Assembly (NCBI RefSeq): GCF_964355755.1
Contig: NC_092678.1
Coordinates: 17,954,922 to 18,018,921, forward strand
Reading direction: 5' to 3'
Length of the DNA: 64,000 nt
Source of the DNA: Antedon mediterranea
Lineage: Eukaryota > Echinodermata > Crinoidea > Comatulida > Antedonidae
Under the pieces are notes generated by a model. That model was not told the DNA's origin and did no database searches. It saw only the letters and a list, made by a program, of their open reading frames with translations. Each line of letters opens with the position of its first letter. The first letter of the stretch is position 1. This document shows, piece after piece, positions 41,030 to 51,040 of the stretch. The position numbers were made by a program, and so were the translations under genes.

Positions 41030-41775
41030 TGATGTGGTATAATTGGATGTCTGTACAGTATATCAAACAGGGAATTCCTGGTTTGAATCCCTGGTCGGTT
41101 TGTCTCATTCTCATAGATGTCCTCAACATGGCAGGCGAGACATGGAGAGAATGATTGGCCCCTTCGTTCTTCTGTTTAGTTACATCAGTTTGTGGTCTAA
41201 TGGTAGGATGTCTGCATATCAAGCAGGAGATTCGGAATCTCGGTTGTGGAAGCTTTTTTCTCATTCGTACATGCTCACAACTTGACGGACGGGCGTTTTT
41301 GAATTTAAATTGACGGACAATAGATTGACGCCTTTGAGATTCAATTCAATTCAAAATTCTTTAATCATCCCACACGGGGCAATTCAAATAAAAAGGTCTG
41401 GATTAAAATGATATGTAGTATAATGGTAGGACATTTGTATAAATCAAGCAGGAGATTCCGGGTTCGAATCTCGGTTGGGGCAGATTTGTCTTATTCTCAC
41501 ACTCGTACAACATGTTTGTGAATTGTGAATAGATTGACGCCTTTAATCTTCTGTTTCAAGGAGAAATGTTTGGTCTAATGTTAGAATTCCGAGTTAGAAT
41601 CTCATGTCTAAAGTTTGCAGGCGTGTTTGAATGCAAATGATAAAAAAACGTCGACGTCTTCGAGGTCAATCACTTTAAAGATAACGTATGTGGTTTAGTG
41701 GTAGGGTTTCCGCATACCAAGCAGAATATTCCTGGTTCGAATCGCAGTTTTAGCTGCTTTTGCTCATGATAATAT
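41030..41775 (+). repeat. Head-to-tail array of five tRNA-like SINE units
   Basis: Units start at about 41033, 41190, 41408, 41570 and 41690. Each begins with a box A-like GTGGTCTAATGGTAGGAT-type stretch; four show a 'gcata..caagcag' anticodon-arm word. Box B-like words are GGTTTGAATCCC, GGAATCTC, GGTTCGAATCTC, GAGTTAGAATCTC and GGTTCGAATCGC. Several continue with the tail TTGTCTCATTCTCATAG or similar, also seen after the head at 11103. The spacing is 120-220 bp. The units differ too much for a fresh satellite, so the array is old. Confidence 0.7.
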
Positions 41776-43460
41776 TCATTTATACCGTAATTCTAACGAA
41801 CATTTCTCATTGCGATGTGGAGTTAGGCCTACACTTGTCCTCTACGTCTTCCCCTAGAGTCACATGTCAGTTCTGCCAAAAACATTGTCTGCCCACGACA
41901 ATGTATGTGCCTGATAGCGTTTCATATTTATTTTAGCGGTAGGCCTATTGCCGAACAGTTTAAGATTTTCCGAATATACTTAACACTGACGATATTGCAT
42001 GCGTATTTTATCATCCATAATCCATCTGAGATATACGAATATGAGTTATCATTAAAACCATCTTCTGTAGTCTGATTGGTCAGTTTGCTGACCCAGTTTA
42101 CACTCCTGCAATGTTTATATTTTGTATGAATTACAGTAAACTATGGAACGCCGTTTACGCAACAACTCGATCTTATGAATGTTATGACGCGATATGTAAA
42201 AGGTATATTTTAGTCGTTGCATTGCGGTTTTTTGTTTGTTTAAAAGACACGTAATAAGTCATTCAAATACGCATATACAGTACAAACAATTCTTTCTTTT
42301 ATTTCAATTTTATTCAACAGTTATTGTCCAATCACAGGATGTCTTAAATCGGAAAATGTTAACATTCATAATTACAGTATAAAACACACATTCCAAGTTA
42401 GAAAGATAATAAATATAGAAGTATTTACAACATTACAATTACTACATACAAATTACACTGGGAATTAGGACGGTACTCTAGCTCTGACAATGTATTACAT
42501 GGAAAGTTTTATGTAATAGTTTCGTAAACTGTTTTTCTTTATAAAGCCGCTACGGTCGGTTTGATTCTGAAAAATATGTCATCCCCTGGAGAATTTGAAG
42601 CAATGTGGGAGACCCAAATATTTCAATATACCTACGGTACGCTTGACATAACCCTAACATGAATTTATTGTCTTGATATACAAGAAAAAAAACTCGTGAA
42701 AAAGTAAGAAAAAAAAAGAATGTTCAGTCCCTTGCTTGTTTGATTGTTATTGTATTGTTATATATTTGTTCACTCATTATTTTTGTTTGATGTTTTTTTC
42801 TGTGTTTATTTTTTTAATTGCTATTTTATATATTTGGTCACTCATAAGCCATATAATTGGTCTGGTCTTGTATTAAACAAGAGTGTGATTAAATAAATAA
42901 AATTTAAAAAAAATACAAAATTAATGTTTGGTCCTAAAGGTGTCCCCTTAACGGGGAGTCCAATTTACTTATTTTTAATACTGTTAGGCCTACTGTTCTA
43001 CACGGATAAAAAGTTAAACAAAATAAATTAAATATTACAAGTACGGTAGTAGGCTACTATACTATTCTTTTTCCTTATAAGACAATTATAAAAGTACGTT
43101 GCTAAATGTAATCCGTCATCAGCAGTATACGCGCTCATCTCTAGTGATTTGAATTGTTCTGCCAACATCATTATTAAAGATGAACGAGCACATCTAAACG
43201 TGTCACGTGGTGGCTAATGTCTTCGTGCCATAATCATTAAGTGACGTAGTTGTTCCCGAAAGTTCAATATCCAGCGATTATCCACCCCAAGTCAATTTTG
43301 CACGAATTTAAAGTCATTTTATAAGTCTTGAAGATACATCGTTAAAATAAAATGTGTTCCCTGGTGCAGCATCGATTGACTATGCACGAAATATTATTTA
43401 CGTGTCATCACCTCCCTCCCCCTCCATCACCATCTGACCCATTCATCCAATTGTGATTGA
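41776..43460. other. Intergenic, no gene seen
   Basis: Includes a short 'attcaattttattcaac' stretch near 42300 and a GTGTCCCCTTAACGGGG word near 42950 that resembles the repeat at 1370-1680. No credible exon was found. Confidence 0.35.
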
Positions 43461-43464
43461 CTTT

Positions 43465-43790
43465 TATGTTCTCACGTTGCGTTTCGTCCAAACCGCAAGG
43501 ACGTAGTCCGCAACGCAAGCGAATTGACCAATCATAAAGCGTGGTTCCCACAAGCGACGCAACGTAACGCAATCTACGCAACGTAAGAAAATGCCCTTTC
43601 AATCATTGCGTTTTCCCCCGAAATCAAACCTACGATGTTTGCAGCACTATTGCGTCGCCGTCGGTTGCCACTTGTGATTACGCAATACATCAATTTGCGT
43701 CGATACGTCGCTGCGTTGCGTAGCGACAGTTGGAATAAACCATTGCTTTTGATTTGCTTACGTTGCGTCCTATTTGTGGGAACCAAACTT
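43465..43790. mobile_element. MITE-C (GGTTCCCAC family), full copy plus adjacent half copy
   Basis: The full copy runs from GTGGTTCCCACAAGCGACGC at 43541 to its inverse GCGTCCTATTTGTGGGAACC ending at 43784. The half copy at 43465-43552 has GCAACGCAAGCGAATTGACC then AATCA, the family's CCAAT-bearing middle. Relatives lie at 50880-51040, 55976-56160 and 62250-62518. Confidence 0.7.
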
Positions 43791-44399
43791 CAGAGCTTGA
43801 TTATCGGTAAGCCTTAGTACTGTCTAGATCAACTGTATTTTACTGTGTTTTTACGTTTCACGTACATTGCAATTCTATTGTCTCGAATCGATAGTCAAAA
43901 AATGCTTCTTTGTCGTCGAACTTTGAAATGTTAATGCCTCCAGTGTTAAGCTAGCTAGTTTTACAACACGACAAGATATAACGTGTCAGAATGTGTTCTA
44001 TTGCCGCAAGGTGAACGTTATTTCTGTCCATTTCAAAGAAATCGCTTTGTCCCTGAGTAACAAAATATTGGATTTGTGAAAATACGAAATTTGCTTGTTT
44101 AGATTCTAATGCCTGTGACATTTTAAATAATGTGTTTTATATTTCTCTGTCTGTTTGTGTATGTATTGCAGCTTTTTTATCTTTTGTGATTCACCACAAC
44201 CTTCACTCATTTGTCTGTATAATTACTAGAAAATAATACAAAGTATTTACTTCTTAACATTCTTTTTTTGTTGTTAAATCTATTTACAACAACCAATTGT
44301 ATATTAATTAAAATTACAAAAGTGTTTACCTGCAAATCTACGTTACACACATGTTAACATACACATTTATTTATATACTATATTTTTCACCTTTAGTAT
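43791..44399. other. Intergenic, nothing recognised
   Basis: AT-rich sequence with a possible splice donor word (TATCG|GTAAGC at about 43808) but no exon that I can support. Confidence 0.3.
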
Positions 44400-44600
44400 A
44401 ATTATGCAAGGGTCATGAATTCAAGTCCCGTCACATGTCAAGATTTTTTCTAAGAACAAAATTACAACTCCACTCCTAAAGACTTGCAATAAGACTTTGT
44501 TTATGTAGAGCATCTTGTGTATATGTTTGTCTTGTGAACATCTGAGGGTCCCTAATGATCAGCAATTGCTGGTTGAATCACCCTCATTTATGGTTTAAAT
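44400..44600 (+). repeat. tRNA-derived SINE, plus orientation
   Basis: Same family as 1075-1316. Box B-like GAATTCAAGTCC lies at about 44419; the body words CATGTCAAGATTTTTTCTAA, GTAGAGCATCTTGTGTATAT and ATCAGCAATTGCTGG follow in the same order. The box A half lies beyond recognition upstream. Confidence 0.65.
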
Positions 44601-45125
44601 TTTATTTTTATATATACAGTAATATAAACACTTTAAAGCATAATGTAACTATACTATAACATATTGCGTTCATGTCTCCATTTTATCTCATAAACTTTGT
44701 AATCGAAGCGCGCCTGTTGGTGTTATTTTGCCAGTAATTGTGTTTAACCCTTGGTTAGGTTCTAATCCCGCCAGAGACATTTTTTTCATACATTTACGGA
44801 TGAACTGAAACATAAGATATTAAAACTATATACCGTGCTGTAGTTTGAACATGGACATATACATTTAATAGTTCCATGCTTTAAATTCCTGTTTTGGTTG
44901 CTGTGGTTTAATTGGAGATTTATGGAATACTCTGAATACTTGAATACGTTTACACTTTGAATACCGGATCTCCATAAAACCCGCTTATTGAAGCGGTACC
45001 ACCGGTAATATTGATAATCAAAGTGTAGGTGTGGTGTTAATTCTCATCTCGTATCGTCAAGCCTATGCATGCTATTGTGTAGGCCCTACTACACACTAGC
45101 CTATGTTAATTATATTGTTTTAATA
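44601..45125. other. Intergenic, no gene seen
   Basis: A 'ggttaggttctaatcccgcc' word at about 44752 is box B-like and may be another eroded tRNA-like repeat. Nothing else recognised. Confidence 0.35.
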
Positions 45126-45127
45126 TA

Positions 45128-45500
45128 ATAATGATACCACGCTAAGTTTAGACAATAATGAATATTAAGCAGAAAAACAAACAACATGCAGGTTCCCAAG
45201 GTGTCAATCATATGGCCATACTTCTTAATTATGGCCGATATCGCGTCCCATAGGCATATATGTATGGAATGCGGTAATTTATGGAAGGCAGGAAATTAAT
45301 CAAAAATTGTTTTACTATAATACCACGCCAAGTTTAGACAATAACGAAAATAAAACAGAAAAACAAAATCCCGCTTACAACTACCTGCAGGTCCCAATGT
45401 GTCAGTCATAATGGCCATAATTATGGCGGTTAACGCGCCCCATAGTCATATGTATGGAATGCGGTAATTTATGGACGGCAGGAAATTAATCTAAAATTTC
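45128..45500. repeat. Tandem duplication of about 185 bp
   Basis: Copy 1 (about 45128-45310) and copy 2 (about 45318-45503) share, in order, ATACCACGC, AAGTTTAGACAATAA, CAGAAAAACAAA, TGCAGGT, GTGTCA, ATGGCCATA, the long word TGTATGGAATGCGGTAATTT, and GGCAGGAAATTAATC. Copy 2 has a 13-bp insertion after AAACAAA. Overall similarity is about 80%. Confidence 0.8.
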
Positions 45501-45503
45501 GGA

Positions 45504-46354
45504 TTTGAAATTCAAATTTCTAGTTGTGGGTAGTTACAGGGCAGCATTTTAAAGTCATTGTTGTGCCTGGTTTGCTTGTCCTTTTTTAAATATCTTATAT
45601 TCTGTAATTGCCTTGCACCTAATGAAAATCCGTTGCCTTTATAAACTTAGACATCATCTAGTCGATTTAGGCTATTGTGGTATCTATTATTTGTAGTAAT
45701 GAAGTGAAATAAAAAAAAAGGGGAAAAGAGTATACACTAAACCAGAATATACTGTACTTAAACAAGCCCATTATTAAGATAACTTTTATAATTAACACAG
45801 CGAGCAGGCCACATTGTTCCCATGGTAGTGGTCAAAACGTGGACGAAAGCTCCCCGAAAATATTGACTGCAGTGTACATATTTCTCCTCGTTATAGTCTC
45901 AATGGAAACTATGCCTAAGAGGCCTGTCTCCCCAAGAGACGTATCGTCTCTCTTGAATATGTTCTTCCAAAAAGAGAAGTTTGTTACTTTTACTTAACTC
46001 CTGTATGTTAGGCCTATGACTTGCAATACGAATGCACTTTGTAACACCTAAAATTCAAATAATTAATGCATTATTCATAACCGGAACCTCGTAACTTCCA
46101 GGGCTAGTTGTATTGTTGTGTACAAACGTCATGGTAGTAAAGTACAATAGGCTATACATTCCAGAAATAGCAACGATATACCTCTCTGCACGCATTTAGG
46201 CCTACATATTGAACTATGTATATTGTAATGGGTAAAGAATATTTTAAATACATTTATTTGGCAGCGTCTCAGATTCGTCGATATTTCGACTTGATTTTAG
46301 ATATAGACCTAACTAACTAGTTGAATGCCTACAAACTATTATTTGGTATTTGAG
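45504..46354. other. Intergenic, nothing recognised
   Basis: No gene or repeat identified. Confidence 0.35.
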
Positions 46355-46945
46355 GCGTTTATTTATTTATTTATTTTGGTGTAATATGGTAACATGTATA
46401 ATATAATCAAATAAATACCACAGATATGAAAAAAATACAATAATTAATATCGAGAAGTGATAAAATAAAGTGTATCAAAATGCTTGGTAATGTAGATTAT
46501 GGCAAACAATGAAATTCTACTACAAATAGAATAGTATTGTAATACAATACATTACATTGTGTATACAGTATAATATGCATGCGGCCGGGCGTTTATTCAA
46601 GGAAATAAATGATTTTATTTTATTTTATACACTTTTACTATATCTTGTTTTGTATTCATTGTGTAAAGTAATGATCTACTGTATGTATCGATGTAAATTG
46701 TGGGGGGGGGGGAGGGGGGTAGGATAGGGGTTGATAGTTGCTTTTGCCTTTTTTTTACTTTTCTGTTAATTGTTATATTTTATATTGTGAAGGATGCACC
46801 TTTGTGCTAAGTGTGCCACCGATCTAAAGGTGTAATTCCAAATAAATAAATAAAAATAAGGGCCCCGGGCGTTTTTGAGTTGTTGCGTTTATTCAAAATG
46901 ATGTTCTATTCAGGGAGTTTATTCTGGGATGCGTTTATTAGAATA
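46355..46945. repeat. Dispersed repeat H, inverse copies, with a G-run
   Basis: 'ttggtgtaatatggtaacatgtata', 'gtatcaaaatgcttggtaatgtagattatgg' and 'gggcgtttattc' are the inverse of words at 36355-36605. A second group ('gttgcgtttattcaaaatgatgttctattcaggg') follows at 46880-46925. Between them lies a run of 10 G with an interruption at 46702-46720. Confidence 0.55.
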
Positions 46946-47204
46946 AATACGGCAAGTTTTTGTCGTTAGGCCTAGTGGAGAACATCGTAATATTAGGCAT
47001 TTAGACTTTGTACGTTTGTTATCTGTAAACAAAGGTTATATTTGACCAGTGAGAAATTTACATCTCCACGAGTTTACTGAGTACCGTATATTATATTTAA
47101 AGTATAAGTCCAAATGACCGTTGGTGAATGTTTACTTTGATGAATATTATAATCATAAATATATCATAATATAAATATAAGATGTCGTTTTTTTTATATT
47201 TCAG

Positions 47205-47262
47205 ATTTAAATTCCTGCTTAGTATTGTGCCTACAGAGAATATAATCATGGGCAAAGAAGTG
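47205..47262 (+). CDS. Candidate short first coding exon (MGKEV)
   Basis: A pyrimidine-rich acceptor (TTTTTTATATTTCAG) precedes 43 nt of leader, then ATG GGC AAA GAA GTG directly followed by the donor GTAAGT. This is the usual look of a second exon carrying the end of a 5'UTR and the first five codons. I could not find the following exon, so the gene is unidentified. The downstream sequence up to 64 kb could be a long first intron. It may also be coincidence. Confidence 0.3.
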
Positions 47263-49055
47263 GTAAGTTATTTATTCGACTAAACGCCCAGCTTTATATT
47301 CCTATGATACTGGAATAAAGTAACCGAGAATCTCGATTTTTCTTCAGTGAGAATCGACATCCGAGTAAAAGGATTAACTTAATTCATTTATAAATAAAAA
47401 AATACTGTATTACACGTGTAATTTAACACGTAATAAAGCCCTTACTATACATCGATCGAGGCGGTCCGCGGTTATTGTAACATTTACTTTCGTTAGTATA
47501 TGATAAATGACCGGTAATATTTATAGGTTATACGCGATAATTATTTTTTAGTGCAGATATTTCCGTATTCTCTAATTTGTTTGCTCTAATTTTGCCTAAT
47601 AACTGCACCTTAGTACCGAGTGAGCTATCGATTGGGTGCGCTTTAGGTGACAGCTGTCCTGTCATTCTAATGATGTTGATTGAATAAAGTAAGTATACTA
47701 ATAAACCCATTTGTTTAACTGTAATGTCGGTTTTCATCTCCATCCGACTCTACAATATTCGTACAACTTTCAACTTTTCGTATCCAGCCAGGCACATTGA
47801 ACTCACCTTATCTCGAATCGACAATGCAAAATAAAATACTTAGGCCTACATCAAATAATGAAAAGTGGAATTGTGTGTATGGCGGTGGTGATCGCTATTA
47901 TAGTGTAAGGGGGGGGGGGGTGGGTGTTGACCCCTCATGAAACGTCACATAAGACTGACGTAAGAATTGGCGGCTGATAAAGGGATAACGAAGACATGTA
48001 TAATATATATATTATTTGGGACTCATAAACGGGATCAACTATTATTATTACATTACTATACCAGCCTCTCCCTAAACATCCCCACCTAGCTCCTACCCCC
48101 TCCCCACAACAAAAAAACACCATTCTTTCCTTAAATGTATTTTCCAAAACAAAAAGAAAATAACACTGCGTTATAACACCCCTTTCAGCCTAAATTATAA
48201 CACACTACGTTCTGTCGATAAATGTACCTCCAGTGTTACTTTAAAATCAATTATTCATATTCGCATAAATTGCAATTGTATTAATCGAATATCGAATTGA
48301 TTGTTGTTGTTATTGATTAATTGTTCAAGTTGAAATATGCCGACTATGATTCGACAGGTTGTTGTATGATAAATGCATCGATTGATGGGCCTTACTATTG
48401 ATGCGGTTGCAAAATAAATGATTGACATTTGAAGATATGGTTGAAGGATTCTAGTGTACGCGCTCGTAAGTAGATTATATCCGTTGGGAGTGCTCATTAT
48501 TATTAGGTCCAAGGCATTTTATTGAATTTAATGTCACACATGTATCACATGTGATGCCTGTTATTATCATATGTCATAACCCTTACATAAATTTTACCTT
48601 ACCATGTAAGTACAGACGCAATATATGTGACTTTGTATTTATTGCCATGATACTGGACAAAATATTAAAGCAAGACAGATAGTTATTGTGACTTTGAGGG
48701 TGGTTTATTATTAATGAAACAATTCAATTTTAATATTTATGTTGTACACACTTGGTATTTCTTCTTTGATTTCTTTTGTAATCGTTTTCAATTCAACTTT
48801 TGTATCACATTATCAAGTATTAAGATATGCTAAATCATATATACAGCTGATAACTTGTCGCTAGCGGCAACTACTAACATAGTTAACACGTGACATTAGC
48901 TGTCAAACATAATATTACAAGCACGTATATCGCATAAGAACAACCTATATTAATTATAGCGTTGCACTATAGTATTTTACCCTTGAGATTTTATTTCAGA
49001 AGAAATCGACATTTTATAAAAAGCTGCGATAGCATTTACTTAGTTTTATCATGTC
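47263..49055. other. Intergenic or intronic, no gene seen
   Basis: Contains a G-run at 47908-47919. Short frames on both strands are not recognised. Confidence 0.3.
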
Positions 49056-49059
49056 ATTA

Positions 49060-49740
49060 TCGTTGTCAGAATTTAGTGTTGTTGGTATCGGTGTTATCAA
49101 TGTCGGTGTTATTATTTAGTGTTATCATTATCAGTGCCGGTGGTGTATATGCCTATAATGTTGTTAGTGTCAGTATTTAGTTTTATTATCTTTGCCATTA
49201 GTGTTGTCATCAGTATCGGTGTAAATGATATCCTTGTCGGTATCAGTATTAAGTCCCATGTCCGTGATAATGTTATCATTATTGGTGTCAGTATTTTATA
49301 ATGTTATCATTATTGGTGTCCGTGATAATGTTATCATTATTGATGTCAGTGATACTGTTATCATTATTTGTCTCAGTGATAATGTTATCATTATTGGTGT
49401 CCGTGATAATGTTATCATTATTGGTGTCAGTGTTAATGTTATCGTTGTTGGTGTCAGTGATAATGTTATCATTATTGGTGTCAGTGATACTGTTATCATT
49501 ATTGGTGTCAGTATTTTATAATGTTATCATTATTGGTGTCAATATTTTATAATGTTATCATTATTGTCAGTACGGTATTTAGTTATCATTATCAGTGCCA
49601 GTGTATGTTTGTTATCTATCAGTTTAATGTCATCAATATCGTTGGTAGATTGTTATCATTATCGGTATCAATGTAGGCTAATTTTGTTATTATCGGTGTC
49701 AGTATTTTATTGTCATTATTCCCGGTGTCATGTTGGTGTT
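49060..49740. repeat. 27-bp minisatellite (TTATCATTATTGGTGTCAGT)
   Basis: The core at 49255-49560 repeats ATAATGTTATCATTATTGGT then GTCAGTG or GTCCGTG with a period of 27 bp; degenerate flanks extend both ways. A period of 27 keeps several frames open on both strands (VIIIGVSDN, MLSLLVSVI types), which explains the long frames there. The hydrophobic look is compositional. Confidence 0.85.
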
Positions 49741-49945
49741 ACCATTGATCATCCACAACTGAATGCCAGTTCCCTCTTTCCTGGGCAAGTCTCCGCTGTT
49801 CTATGTCTGGTAATACGTTTTATTTTCTGATCTACTGTTCTTCTCTCCGTTCCACCCGGTCTGTCTACCTTTCTCTCGCATGGCTGTAGTGTGTGTCTGT
49901 CACCTAGGCCTACAATACGTCCTAAACACACTCTTTCTTTTAGTA

Positions 49946-49973
49946 TTACCAGGGAGATGTAATCTCCCTGGTA
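49946..49973. repeat. Perfect 12-bp-stem hairpin
   Basis: TACCAGGGAGAT, three bases (GTA), then ATCTCCCTGGTA, with further near-pairing outside (GTAT/TTAC). It stands alone in the window; its role is unknown and it may be a minimal fold-back element. Confidence 0.7.
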
Positions 49974-49975
49974 TT

Positions 49976-50700
49976 ACGAACATTGTTTTTAAAGTAGGAC
50001 ATTATGATTTCACAATATTACTTATTAGCTAACAAAAACGATAGTAGGGTCATGAGAAATCTTATTCATTTATTCCCAATCTTTGTTGAGATATAATTAG
50101 TCGTATTAAGTCCATTTTCAATCTCTCAGATTTAACTTCAATCACGCCGCAGAGTGGGTTTTATTTTAGGACTTTCTTTGTTGCTATTCTTTGTTACAAT
50201 TTACAAGCTGCAGACACGTGATGTTCCGTATTTCATTTGACTGCAAACTAAAGGTCTGATGAACCGTATACAATATATGTTGACAGGTATTCTAAGGTTA
50301 TGTCCATTGGAGCTGGGAACGTGCTATAATCCGTGTAAAATGTTGGTAATTGCATTCCAAACAATATATCTCATAACTGCCGTTCTGTGTAAAGTTCTTG
50401 TTTTCCAACTGTCGTATATTTCTCTCGTAAACGTGTTTAATGTGTCCACGTGTCACAGGTGACATCACCCAGACAAGTTGGAAGCATATCCTACAATTTT
50501 AAAGTATACCGAATTAGGCCTATACATTAATGAATATGTTGTAACACATGATAATAGAGTGTTAGGAGTCTACAAGCATAGAGGTTTGTGCCTATGCACG
50601 GTAAAACATAACGAATTATCTAATATTTCAGGCTTAGGCCTAAAGTTTATTATTTGGAATGTTTATTTTTTCTAATGGAAAAGTTCATTTTATTCCTGGA
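49976..50700. other. Intergenic, no gene seen
   Basis: Two short plus-strand frames (50259, 50478) carry no recognisable domain. Confidence 0.3.
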
Positions 50701-50879
50701 ATCAGAATATAAAACAAATAGGCAAATTAATGAAAATAATAAAAATGCTGTGGGTATCAGTGGCTGATGCCTTGAAAAATACCTATACGTACAACTTTGT
50801 ATTTGTAAAGCGCAGAATAACAAAGTGAGAAGATCAGGGAAACGTAAGAAAGTGGAAATTCAAGCCAGAACCCAACCTG

Positions 50880-51040
50880 AGGTTGGTGCCCACTAGGACG
50901 CATCGCAAGGACGTGTAAACGCAACATGAGACGGCATCCAATGCAATGATGTTATCTTAGGCGCACAACGCTAGCTATTTGACCAATCACAAGCAGTGAA
51001 TTCTTCGGACTGCCGCTTGCCATTGGTCAACTAATGTTAT
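50880..51040. mobile_element. MITE-C copy, degenerate
   Basis: GGTGCCCACTAGGACGCATC then GCAAGGACGTG at the left end and TTGACCAATCACAAGCAGTG then AATTC in the middle match the family. The right end is eroded ('ccattggtcaactaatg'). Confidence 0.6.

Noticed and set aside
48990-49050. Second exon continuing MGKEV from 47262
   Set aside because: TTATTTCAG|AAGAAATCG is acceptor-like and in phase, but the frame stops after ten codons, so a 15-residue product would result.
49119-49552. Hydrophobic plus-strand frames resembling membrane proteins
   Set aside because: Translation of the 27-bp satellite.
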